Of a stretch of 16,802 nucleotides of DNA, positions 1-6,696 are shown one piece after another. The notes beneath the pieces are model-generated. The model ran no database searches. It saw nothing but the letters and a program-made list of their open reading frames with translations, and had not been told where the DNA came from. Source of the DNA: an uncultured Selenomonadaceae bacterium. Lineage in GTDB: Bacteria; Bacillota; Negativicutes; Selenomonadales; Selenomonadaceae. A program made the position numbers and the translations under genes. The stretch spans positions 1 to 16,802 of the forward strand of contig CALZDE010000018.1 of NCBI GenBank assembly GCA_945637225.1, given 5' to 3'. The number at the start of each line of letters is the position of its first letter. Within the stretch, counting starts at the first letter, position 1.

Positions 1-701
1 TCTTTATCTGGAGTTCCTGCTTTTCTTGGATATTTCTTCGGTGTTGATTTTATTTTTTTGACATAAATTACTGCTCTTTTATCATCAAGCCCAGGTAACT
101 TCTTTTCTACTGAAACAGGCTCACTGCCGCCCAAAATCTGCAATGCCTTCTTGCCTTCCTCTGCTTCTTCTGCAAATTTCATTCCCTTCAAAGCAGCAAA
201 TGTACCGCCAACTTTCACAAAAGGAATACAATATTCTGCAAGCACAGGCAATCTCGCTACCGCTCTTGATACTGCTATATCGAAGTTTTCACGAAGCTTT
301 GGATTTTTGGCACCTTCCTCAGCCCTTGCATGAATACACTCTACATTGTCAAGCTGTAATTCATCCACTACAGTCTGCAAAAATTTAATGCGCTTATTGA
401 GTGAATCCAAAAGTACCAGCTTTAGCTGTGGCTGAAAAATCTTTAATGGAATACCAGGGAAACCCGCCCCAGTGCCAACATCAATAATGCTTTTTGCGCC
501 CTCAAATCTCTTTTCGTCCCATGCAGAAACAGAGTCAATAAAGTGCTTAACTGCCACTTCCTGAGGTTCGGTAATAGCTGTTAAATTTATTTTTTCGTTC
601 CATTCAATTAAAAGCTCATAATAACGCTGGAACTGCTGAAGCTGTTTTTCACTTAATTCTACGCCATACTCGCTGGCTGCCTTTTCTAAAAATACTCTCA
701 C
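1..701 (-). CDS. rsmG: 16S rRNA (guanine-527-N7)-methyltransferase RsmG, 3' end cut by window edge
   Basis: This is an S-adenosylmethionine-dependent methyltransferase that makes m7G527 in 16S rRNA during 30S assembly. About 233 codons are visible. The SAM-binding glycine-rich motif DVGTGAGFPG lies at residues 74-83, preceded by the family segment EWNEKINLTAI near residues 33-43. A late SRAVARLP segment is also typical. The reading frame stays open to the window edge and ends in a basic tail (KKYPRKAGTPDK), so only the last few residues are missing compared with the usual 230-240 aa. The start is GTG at 701-699, overlapping the mnmG stop as GTGA, with an AGGAGG ribosome site about 7 nt upstream inside mnmG. 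This implies translational coupling to mnmG. The ATG-initiated ORFs on the plus strand here are shadows. Confidence 0.95.
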   Translation of the reverse strand, partial: MRVFLEKAASEYGVELSEKQLQQFQRYYELLIEWNEKINLTAITEPQEVAVKHFIDSVSAWDEKRFEGAKSIIDVGTGAGFPGIPLKIFQPQLKLVLLDSLNKRIKFLQTVVDELQLDNVECIHARAEEGAKNPKLRENFDIAVSRAVARLPVLAEYCIPFVKVGGTFAALKGMKFAEEAEEGKKALQILGGSEPVSVEKKLPGLDDKRAVIYVKKIKSTPKKYPRKAGTPDK

Positions 702-2581
702 TCAGCGGCCTCCTTTTCCCTCTTTTTCGCTTCAAGATAAACCATCAGAACTGATACATCTGCTGGAGATACACCAGAAATTCTTCCTGCCTGACCAAGA
801 GAAACAGGTCTTATATCTGCCAGCTTTTCTCTAGCTTCATCACGTAAATTTGGTACATCCATATAATCAATATCCTCTGGAATACGCTTGCTTTCCAGCT
901 TTTCCATATGAGCAACCTGATCAAGCTGACGGCGGATGTAGCCTTCATAGTTACTGGTTATTTCTACCTGCTCACGTTCTTCAGCATTTAACTCTGGAAG
1001 CTCAAAGGCGGTACTCAGCTTTTCATAGTCCACATTTTCTCTTTTCAGCAAATCAAACAGACTTATACTCGTCTTTATTTCACATAAATCATGATCTGCC
1101 AAAAGCTTCAGCGTTTCCACATTTGGGTTTAAAATCGTACCCTTCAATGCCTCTATTGCTTTATCGATATTTTCCTTCTTTTTCGTAAATCTTGCCCAGC
1201 GTTCATCACTCACCAGACCTACACGCCTGCCAATTGGAGTAAGTCTCTGGTCTGCATTATCCTGACGGAGAATCAGTCTGTATTCTGCTCTTGATGTCAT
1301 AACGCGGTATGGCTCGTTAGTGCCCTTAGTTACTAAATCATCAATCAGAACGCCGATATAAGCCTCAGAACGCTTCAAGATAACAGGCTCTTTTCCCTGC
1401 AATTTGCAAGCTGCATTAATACCAGCCATAATGCCCTGAGCCGCCGCTTCCTCATAACCGGAAGTACCGTTGGACTGACCGGCGGAGAAAAATCCGTCTA
1501 TTGCCTTTAATTCCAAGGTAGGCTTTAACTGCATTGGGTCTAAGCAGTCATATTCAATCGCATAGCCGGCACGCATTACCTTTGCATTCTCTAAGCCCGG
1601 AATAGTATGCAGGAAAGCTACCTGAACATCCATTGGAAGGCTGGTTGACATGCCCTGTACGTACATCTCGTTGGTATGAAGTCCTTCCGGCTCAATAAAG
1701 AGCTGATGACGTTCCTTATCTGGGAAACGGACAATCTTTGTTTCGATAGAAGGGCAATAACGTGGGCCGATACCCTTGATAATGCCGTTTGCCATAGGTG
1801 CGCGATGAATGTTGTCACGAATGATTTTATGGGTTTCCTCGTTGGTATAGGTGAGGTAGCATGGAGTCTGTTCCCTTGTTTTTATGTCACTCATAAAGGA
1901 GAAATTTCTTGCTTCATCATCACCCGGCTGAATCTGCATTTTATCATAATCGAGTGTACGGGAATCTACACGGGCTGGAGTACCTGTCTTGAAACGCATG
2001 AGTCTTACGCCCAGCTTTTTCAGGCTGTCAGAAAGCTTCTGTGCCGCACGCTGACCGTTTGGACCGCCGTCATAGGTCTTTTCACCAATGATGATACGAC
2101 CGCTTAAGTAAGTACCGCTCGCCAAAATAACCGCCTTGCAGAGATATGTTTCCTCATCCTCTGTCACTACGCCCTTTACCTTGCCATTTTCCACTAAAAC
2201 ATCCTCTATGAGAAGCTGTTTCACATCGAGATTTTCTGTATTCTCACAGGTCTCCTTCATGGAAAACTGATAATGCTTTTTATCTGCCTGAGCACGAAGG
2301 GCATGAACTGCCGGACCCTTGCCTGTATTGAGCATACGGAACTGAATACAGGTCTTATCTGCATTAATACCCATCTGACCGCCCAAAGCGTCAAGCTCAC
2401 GTACTAAATGGCCTTTTGCTGGACCACCGACAGAAGGATTACAAGGCATCATGGCAATGTTATCCATACTAAGGGTACTCAAAAGAGTGTTACAGCCCAT
2501 ACGTGCCGCCGCCAATGCCGCTTCTACGCCAGCATGACCTGCACCTATTACAATTATGTCATATTCTCCTGCTATATACAA
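698..2581 (-). CDS. mnmG: tRNA uridine-5-carboxymethylaminomethyl modification enzyme, FAD-binding subunit MnmG (GidA)
   Basis: MnmG is the FAD-binding partner of MnmE. Together they install the carboxymethylaminomethyl group on C5 of the wobble uridine (U34) of certain tRNAs. The 627-aa product has the usual length. The dinucleotide-binding motif GAGHAG is at residues 13-18, and the family signature with Cys47 (CNPSVGGPAKG) follows. A second conserved region, GTGKGPAVHALRAQADK, is also present. The start codon is TTG at 2581-2579: a GAGGTG ribosome site sits 8 nt upstream, and no in-frame ATG lies nearby. It is the first gene of an mnmG-rsmG pair with its own promoter directly upstream. Its functional partner mnmE is about 0.8 kb away on the same strand, separated by two small genes. 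Confidence 0.97.
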   Translation of the reverse strand: MYIAGEYDIIVIGAGHAGVEAALAAARMGCNTLLSTLSMDNIAMMPCNPSVGGPAKGHLVRELDALGGQMGINADKTCIQFRMLNTGKGPAVHALRAQADKKHYQFSMKETCENTENLDVKQLLIEDVLVENGKVKGVVTEDEETYLCKAVILASGTYLSGRIIIGEKTYDGGPNGQRAAQKLSDSLKKLGVRLMRFKTGTPARVDSRTLDYDKMQIQPGDDEARNFSFMSDIKTREQTPCYLTYTNEETHKIIRDNIHRAPMANGIIKGIGPRYCPSIETKIVRFPDKERHQLFIEPEGLHTNEMYVQGMSTSLPMDVQVAFLHTIPGLENAKVMRAGYAIEYDCLDPMQLKPTLELKAIDGFFSAGQSNGTSGYEEAAAQGIMAGINAACKLQGKEPVILKRSEAYIGVLIDDLVTKGTNEPYRVMTSRAEYRLILRQDNADQRLTPIGRRVGLVSDERWARFTKKKENIDKAIEALKGTILNPNVETLKLLADHDLCEIKTSISLFDLLKRENVDYEKLSTAFELPELNAEEREQVEITSNYEGYIRRQLDQVAHMEKLESKRIPEDIDYMDVPNLRDEAREKLADIRPVSLGQAGRISGVSPADVSVLMVYLEAKKREKEAAE

Positions 2582-2627
2582 AGGAATCGCACCTCACAAA
2601 TCAAAAACTAAAAATATTTCTCATAAT

Positions 2628-2656
2628 ATTTTACTACAAAACTGCCTATTTCGCAA
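2628..2656 (-). promoter_or_regulatory. Sigma-70-type promoter for mnmG-rsmG
   Basis: On the minus strand a -35 element TTGCGA (2656-2651) is followed by exactly 17 nt and a -10 element TAAAAT (2633-2628). Transcription would start about 40 nt before the mnmG TTG codon. The -35 begins only a few bases after the U-run of the preceding terminator, so terminator and promoter are packed back to back. No experimental support is available from sequence alone. Confidence 0.7.
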
Positions 2657-2658
2657 CG

Positions 2659-2690
2659 AAAAACGGAGCCCCCTTCAAAAAGAAGCTCCG
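2659..2690 (-). terminator. Rho-independent terminator upstream of mnmG (ends the small-ORF transcript)
   Basis: Read on the minus strand, CGGAGC (2690-2685) pairs with GCTCCG (2669-2664). Inside it a TTC/GAA stem closes a T5 loop, leaving an asymmetric G-rich bulge. A run of five T (2663-2659) follows directly. It points in the direction of the 32-codon ORF and lies about 65 nt past that ORF's stop, so it would insulate mnmG from upstream transcription. Confidence 0.75.
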
Positions 2691-2720
2691 CCTTCACCCC
2701 TAGTAGCCTAAATATCAGCT

Positions 2721-2751
2721 GCTAACATGTAACATCCACACTACATTTAGC
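2721..2751 (-). repeat. Hairpin in the 3' region of the small-ORF transcript
   Basis: Arms GCTAACATGTA (2721-2731) and TACATTTAGC (2742-2751) are inverted repeats. They pair over 10 bp with a single bulged base and a 10-nt loop. The hairpin starts a few bases after the stop codon of the 32-aa ORF and lacks a U-run, so it is not a terminator in itself. It could be an mRNA-stabilising or regulatory structure. The role is inferred only from position. Confidence 0.4.
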
Positions 2752-2754
2752 TAA

Positions 2755-2853
2755 TTATCTAATAATAGGGTCACTGCTGAAGAAAATATCTGGCTGCTGC
2801 TCAGCGCACTCATCTTCAACCTCAAAGTCTTTGTACTCAACCTTGTAGTCCAT
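2755..2853 (-). CDS. Possible 32-aa acidic small protein, unknown function
   Basis: I do not recognise this reading frame. It encodes 32 residues, starting MDYKVEYKDFEVEDEC and ending in FFSSDPIIR, with many Asp/Glu residues and a single Cys16. An AAGGGG ribosome site (2870-2865) precedes the ATG by 11 nt. An adjoining in-frame GTG at 2856 would have 8-nt spacing and add one residue. The frame has its own upstream promoter candidate with an extended -10, and it is followed by a hairpin and a U-run terminator. It therefore looks like a complete monocistronic unit between the 77-aa gene and mnmG. The evidence is only signals and context: a frame this short can arise by chance, and it could instead be a leader peptide or part of a structured RNA. 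Confidence 0.45.
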   Translation of the reverse strand: MDYKVEYKDFEVEDECAEQQPDIFFSSDPIIR

Positions 2854-2904
2854 CACATGTACATCCCCTTTCTTCAATTGCCAATAATTCCAATTCCCAT
2901 TATT

Positions 2905-2935
2905 AGTATATCACAATTTTCGACAAATTGCACAA
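2905..2935 (-). promoter_or_regulatory. Extended -10 promoter upstream of the 32-aa ORF
   Basis: Read on the minus strand, TGATATACT (2913-2905) is an extended -10 (TG, one base, TATACT). The best -35 is only TTGTGC (2935-2930) with a 19-nt spacer, so the extended -10 must carry recognition. An A8/T8 inverted repeat (2943-2963) lies upstream where an UP element would be. A second weaker candidate is ATGACA (3015-3010), 16 nt, TACAAA (2993-2988), also with a TG extension. Either would drive the small ORF, and neither reads into the 77-aa gene. Confidence 0.55.
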
Positions 2936-3036
2936 AATCTACAAAAAAAATTTGATTTTTTTTGCAAATAAGACAAACTTCCTATTTTTTGTAACATATA
3001 TATAACTATTGTCATAAAAAAGGTGATTTTTTCTAC

Positions 3037-3067
3037 TAAAAAAGTGCCCCCCAATAAGAGAGACACT
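3037..3067 (-). terminator. Rho-independent terminator after the 77-aa gene
   Basis: On the minus strand AGTGTCTCTC (3067-3058) pairs over all 10 positions, counting three G-U pairs, with GGGGGGCACT (3052-3043) around a TTATT loop. A run of T follows (3042-3037). It begins 8 nt after the stop of the 77-aa gene. This is a clear intrinsic terminator oriented with that gene. Confidence 0.88.
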
Positions 3068-3075
3068 CAACAGCA

Positions 3076-3309
3076 TCAGCAATTTTCCTGCTTTAACTTC
3101 TCCAAAAATTCCCTTGCCTCCGGCTCTAAATGCTCAATGCCGACAAGACCATCAATTTGTACGTAAGGGATCGTCTCTGTACAATCCCCCCAGTTAATAG
3201 TAAAAGCCACCTCCGAGGTAGCGCAGAAGGTCATAATATCCGATGAAACGGTGATTTCTTTCCCTTCCTTAATAGCCTTGATTAATTTATCCTTATCAGA
3301 CTGCTTCAT
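3076..3309 (-). CDS. Conserved-looking 77-aa hypothetical protein
   Basis: I do not recognise the family. The 77-aa product begins with a lysine-rich, probably helical segment (MKQSDKDKLIKAIKEGKEI). A central hydrophobic/beta-like part follows, with Cys29 and Cys43 (GDC), and a charged C-terminal helix ends in Cys77. There is no signal peptide or membrane segment, so it is probably cytosolic. I chose ATG 3309-3307 because an AAAGGG ribosome site lies 8 nt upstream. The frame extends 10 codons further to 3339, but without a ribosome site. It lies 84 bp downstream of mnmE on the same strand and ends in a strong terminator. It could be co-transcribed with mnmE or started from the conserved-looking leader between them. 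Confidence 0.75.
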   Translation of the reverse strand: MKQSDKDKLIKAIKEGKEITVSSDIMTFCATSEVAFTINWGDCTETIPYVQIDGLVGIEHLEPEAREFLEKLKQENC

Positions 3310-3393
3310 CCATAACACCCTTTCAGTCACGTTCAACAAACTCTACTGTATATATTCTCGCTTGAAAGGGATAATTCCTGCCAAAATATTTTT

Positions 3394-4815
3394 TTATTTT
3401 CCTAAACAGAAATTTTTAAAAATCTGATCTATAATATCCTCGCCTACAGTTTCGCCAGTGATTTCTCCCAGCTTTTCCCATGCAGAGCGAAGGTCAATAA
3501 CGATAAAATCCTCACTCATGCCACTTTCAATGGTATCTGTGGCTGTCTGAAGAAATTCCTCTGCCTGACGGAGAAGTTCTGCCTGACGGCTGTCATTGAC
3601 AAAATCAGCTGTTTCCTCCTGATTATTGCCCTCGTAAGCGATATCCTGAATTGCCTTTTCTAAAGCCTCCAGCCCCTCGCCATTGGCCGCTGATACCTGA
3701 ATGGTACTTATCCCCAAATTATTGTCGATAGACTCATCTGACGCATTCTGAGACGCTAGAAGGGCATTTACATCATCGCACGAGGTTTCTGCCTGCAAAT
3801 CTGATTTATTCAGCAGTGCAATTACCTGATTGCCTCTAATCAGCTCTGCTATTTCCTCATCTTCATGGTCAAGCCTTCTTGAGCTGTCAAATACGGCTAA
3901 AATGAGTGACGCCTTATCGATGTATTCCTTGGCTCTTTCTACACCGATTTTTTCTACTACATCATCAGTTTCACGAATGCCTGCGGTATCTATCAGCACC
4001 AAAGGTACACCGCCTATATTTACGGTTTCCTCAATGCTGTCTCTTGTCGTACCAGCAACATCAGTTACAATGGCTCTCTGCTCTCTCAGAAGAAGGTTCA
4101 TGATACTGGATTTTCCCGCATTCGGCTTGCCGATAATAGCAGTTTTCAGTCCTTCTCTAAGAATCTTTCCCGTATGGGCTGACTTTAGCATTTTTTGAAT
4201 TTTGCCCTGTAACTCTGCTGCCTTGGCCTTAGTCTCACTGATAGCTACATCCTCAATATCATCCTCTGGAAAATCTATGGAGGCCTCTAAATGAGCAATC
4301 AGTGCTAAAATATCATTTCGCATTTCCCTGATTTTGCCAGAGAAATGTCCGCTCAAATGTCCTGTTGCCAGCTTTAAGGATGCCTTGGTCGGTGCCTGAA
4401 TTACGTCCATTACAGCCTGTGCCTGCGTGAGGTCGAGCCTGCCATTTAAGAATGCACGTTTGGTAAACTCTCCTCTTTCAGCCGCTCTTGCCCCTAATTT
4501 ATAGGTCAGCTCCAAAATTTCCCGTAAAGCTACAGAACCGCCATGACTCTGAATTTCTACTACGTCCTCACAGGTATAGGAATGCGGAGCAGGCATTATT
4601 ATACAGATTGCTTCGTCAATAAGCTGTCCGTCAATACCTGTAACCTTGCCATAAACAGCCTGTCTGGGAGCATATTCACTTATATTTTTTCCGCTAAAGG
4701 GTACAAAGCACCTTTTAGCTAAATCGACCGCCCCTTTGCCACTTATTCTTATAATGCCGATACCGCTTTCGCCCGGTGCCGTTGCTATGGCACTTATAAG
4801 CTCACCCTGTTGCAT
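3394..4815 (-). CDS. mnmE: tRNA uridine-5-carboxymethylaminomethyl modification GTPase MnmE (TrmE)
   Basis: MnmE is the GTPase half of the MnmE-MnmG complex that modifies the tRNA wobble uridine, using a one-carbon unit from a folate derivative. The 473-aa product has the normal length. Residues 1-118 or so form the folate-binding N-terminal domain (SAIATAPGESGIGIIRISG). A helical domain follows, and the Ras-like G domain is inserted in it. The P-loop GKPNAGKSS is at 229-237, the switch TTRDS at 256-260, DTAG at 276-279 and NKSD at 336-339. The C-terminus is FCLGK, carrying the conserved catalytic cysteine. The ATG has a GAGGTG ribosome site 5 nt upstream. A terminator separates it from jag, so it depends on readthrough or an unrecognised promoter. 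Confidence 0.97.
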   Translation of the reverse strand: MQQGELISAIATAPGESGIGIIRISGKGAVDLAKRCFVPFSGKNISEYAPRQAVYGKVTGIDGQLIDEAICIIMPAPHSYTCEDVVEIQSHGGSVALREILELTYKLGARAAERGEFTKRAFLNGRLDLTQAQAVMDVIQAPTKASLKLATGHLSGHFSGKIREMRNDILALIAHLEASIDFPEDDIEDVAISETKAKAAELQGKIQKMLKSAHTGKILREGLKTAIIGKPNAGKSSIMNLLLREQRAIVTDVAGTTRDSIEETVNIGGVPLVLIDTAGIRETDDVVEKIGVERAKEYIDKASLILAVFDSSRRLDHEDEEIAELIRGNQVIALLNKSDLQAETSCDDVNALLASQNASDESIDNNLGISTIQVSAANGEGLEALEKAIQDIAYEGNNQEETADFVNDSRQAELLRQAEEFLQTATDTIESGMSEDFIVIDLRSAWEKLGEITGETVGEDIIDQIFKNFCLGK

Positions 4816-4836
4816 AATGTCACCTCAATCATATTT

Positions 4837-4868
4837 AAAAAAGACCAGAAGCGATTTTGCCTCTGGCC
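4837..4868 (-). terminator. Intrinsic terminator between jag and mnmE
   Basis: Read on the minus strand, GGCCAGAGGC (4868-4859) pairs over 10 positions (two G-U) with GCTTCTGGTC (4852-4843) around a six-base loop. A six-T run follows (4842-4837). It starts 13 nt after the jag stop and ends about 20 nt before the mnmE ATG. It therefore marks the end of the rpmH-to-jag transcript or sets a lower level of mnmE by partial readthrough. Confidence 0.85.
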
Positions 4869-4881
4869 TTCTGAAATTTAC

Positions 4882-5706
4882 TTAATCTTTGTTATCGTTG
4901 ATAGCAGTACCCTCGGTAACAGGAACCTCAAAATTATCGGTCTCACTGCCTGCTGTTTCAGCATAAGAGGAAGTGCTGTTTACATTATAGCCCTCACCAT
5001 AACCGCCACGACGATAGCTTGGACGCTCACTGCGCTCACCAGCATTGCGGTCACGACGATAACCGCCTCTGCCGCCACGGCCACGCTTCAGCTCAATAAC
5101 TACCTTACGGTATGGCTCATCACCAGAGCTGTAAGTAGAAATCTTGTAATTATCCTGCAATGCCATATGAATAATCTTTCTCTCATGACGATTCATTGGC
5201 TCTAAGACGATACGCTCACCAGTACGGCGAACCTTGTCAGCTAAACGCAATGCCAGACGGCGTAAGGTCTCCTCACGGCGGGTACGGTAGTTCTCAATAT
5301 CAATGATAATACGTACCTTCTCGTCAACAAGACCACGGTTAGCAGTCAAATTAGAAAGATACTGCAAGGAATCCAAGGTCTGACCATGCTTGCCGATAAG
5401 AATACCGAGGTTCTCACCGATAAGGCTGAATACATGACCATCTTCCTGCTCGGTAATCTCGATAGAAACATCAAGCTTCATAGCATTGAAGATGTCCTTC
5501 AGGAACTGCTCTGCCTTCTCGACAGGAGTAAATTCCCTAACGGCAGCACGAATCTTAGCAGGCTTGCCAAACATACCGAAAAAGCCCTTAGTAGGCTCCT
5601 CTAAAGTAACAAAGGTAACCAGCTTTGGATCTACACCCAGCTCAGCTAATGCTGCACTCTGAGCTTCCTCTACGGTCTTACCTGTTTTTTCAATTTCTAA
5701 TGCCAT
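4882..5706 (-). CDS. khpB: RNA-binding protein Jag/KhpB with an Arg/Gly-rich C-terminal tail
   Basis: Jag (KhpB) is a KH-R3H RNA-binding protein found beside yidC in Firmicutes. In streptococci it works with KhpA in cell division control. Domains in order: Jag-N at about residues 1-52 (GKTVEEAQSAALAELGV, then KGFFGMFGKP), KH near 75-140 with the GKHG loop at 105-108, and R3H near 141-205 with Arg176-x3-His180. After residue 207 comes an unusual tail of about 65 aa. It begins with an RGRGGRGGYRRDR-type segment, continues with further Tyr/Arg/Gly and then Ser/Thr residues, and ends acidic. Many family members stop shortly after R3H. The ATG follows a GGGAGAG ribosome site, and the gene is 37 bp from yidC. 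Confidence 0.95.
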   Translation of the reverse strand: MALEIEKTGKTVEEAQSAALAELGVDPKLVTFVTLEEPTKGFFGMFGKPAKIRAAVREFTPVEKAEQFLKDIFNAMKLDVSIEITEQEDGHVFSLIGENLGILIGKHGQTLDSLQYLSNLTANRGLVDEKVRIIIDIENYRTRREETLRRLALRLADKVRRTGERIVLEPMNRHERKIIHMALQDNYKISTYSSGDEPYRKVVIELKRGRGGRGGYRRDRNAGERSERPSYRRGGYGEGYNVNSTSSYAETAGSETDNFEVPVTEGTAINDNKD

Positions 5707-5743
5707 TAAATGGCTCTCCCTTCTGCATCTGCCTCAAATAGAC

Positions 5744-6406
5744 TTAATTCTTGTCAACATAATTAAACATGTAATACTGCTGTGCAATCTGAACTACATT
5801 CATGGTTACCCAGTAAAGAACAAGACCGGAAGGGAAGCTTAAGCTGATCCAACCGATAAAGATAGGCATAACCATCATCATAATCTTCATCTGCTGATTA
5901 GCACCGCCCTCATTCTGAGCAGAACTCTGCTTCTGCATCAGGTAGGTAGTCAAAGCAGATAAAACTGGCAATGCATAGATAGGGTCTGGCTCTGAAAGAT
6001 TTGGCAGCCACATAAAACCTGGGTCGCCGATATACTCAAGGCCATACAGGGAATAATACACACCCATCAAAATAGGCATCTGAATGAAAAGTGGTAAGCA
6101 ACCAGCCAGTGGGTTGACACCAGAATCCTTGTACAGCTCAGCAATTTTCTGCTGCATTAACTGTGGATTGTTCTTATAATTGTCCTGGATTTTTTTCATC
6201 TTAGGCTGCAATTCCTGCATAGCCTTCATGGAACGAAGCTGCTTCGCTGTAAGCGGATACAAACAGCACTTAATGAAGATTGTCATCAGGATAATAGCTA
6301 TACCATAGTTCTCAATGCCTGCAATTGTGGTCAGATGGTAGAAGAAATCTAACATAATACTGAACAGGCTGACTATTGGTGAAAAAAGCTCTTGCATGAA
6401 TTCCAA
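5744..6406 (-). CDS. yidC: Membrane protein insertase YidC (Oxa1 family)
   Basis: This polytopic inner-membrane insertase integrates and folds membrane proteins, alone or with SecYEG. The 220-aa product is the short Gram-positive-type form, without the large periplasmic domain of proteobacterial YidC. It also lacks an obvious lipoprotein cysteine at the N-terminus. Five hydrophobic stretches are visible, at roughly 8-28, 33-53, 99-121, 142-158 and 176-206 (the last probably two helices). The family signatures GCLPLFIQMP (102-111) and FPSGLVLYW (191-199) are present. The hydrophilic-groove positive residue, usually Arg, aligns with Lys46. The start appears to be TTG at 6406-6404, with AAGGA 9 nt upstream. 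The in-frame ATG three codons later is too far from any ribosome site. Confidence 0.95.
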   Translation of the reverse strand: MEFMQELFSPIVSLFSIMLDFFYHLTTIAGIENYGIAIILMTIFIKCCLYPLTAKQLRSMKAMQELQPKMKKIQDNYKNNPQLMQQKIAELYKDSGVNPLAGCLPLFIQMPILMGVYYSLYGLEYIGDPGFMWLPNLSEPDPIYALPVLSALTTYLMQKQSSAQNEGGANQQMKIMMMVMPIFIGWISLSFPSGLVLYWVTMNVVQIAQQYYMFNYVDKN

Positions 6407-6486
6407 TTCAACACATCCTTATTCTTTCTAAAAAACTTTGCCTCTACAAAATCATAAATTAGGCACAAAAAGGTATCCATGCCAAT

Positions 6487-6696
6487 TCATGGTACCGGAT
6501 CGTAGCCACCCTCATGAAATGGATGACAACGGCAGATTCTTTTCACTGCCATCCAGCCCCCTTTAAGGGCACCGTATTTTTCAATGGCAGTCATGGCATA
6601 TTGGGAGCACGTAGGCACATATCGGCAAGAGGGAGGCTTCAGTGGCGAAATCCACACCCGATAAAAACGAATTATTAGCAGGAATAAAGTCTTCAC
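6487..6696 (-). CDS. yidD: Membrane protein insertion efficiency factor YidD
   Basis: YidD is a small membrane-associated protein that assists YidC-dependent insertion. The 69-aa product has the family pattern throughout: an N-terminal amphipathic/hydrophobic helix (LFLLIIRFYRVWISPLK), the cysteine motif CRYVPTCSQYA with Cys24 and Cys30, then KGGWMAVKRICRCHPFHEGGYDPVP. The start is GTG at 6696-6694, overlapping the rnpA stop as GTGA, with GGGAGG about 10 nt upstream. It sits between rnpA and yidC as in many bacteria and is likely coupled to rnpA translation. The 80 bp between it and yidC holds no convincing terminator. Confidence 0.95.
   Translation of the reverse strand: MKTLFLLIIRFYRVWISPLKPPSCRYVPTCSQYAMTAIEKYGALKGGWMAVKRICRCHPFHEGGYDPVP

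Noticed and set aside
143..388. Plus-strand ORFs opposite rsmG (and many similar ones opposite mnmG, mnmE, jag, dnaA and gyrB)
   Set aside because: They lie wholly antisense to well-identified conserved genes, lack ribosome sites and have low-complexity compositions. They are shadow frames.
5744..6406. Lys46 in place of the conserved groove arginine of YidC
   Set aside because: The charge is kept, and lysine at this position occurs in other YidC proteins as far as I know. It is unlikely to be functionally unusual.
6407..6486. Possible terminator between yidD and yidC (GCCT/AGGC with a T-run)
   Set aside because: Only a 4-bp stem with a 17-nt loop can be formed, too weak to call.
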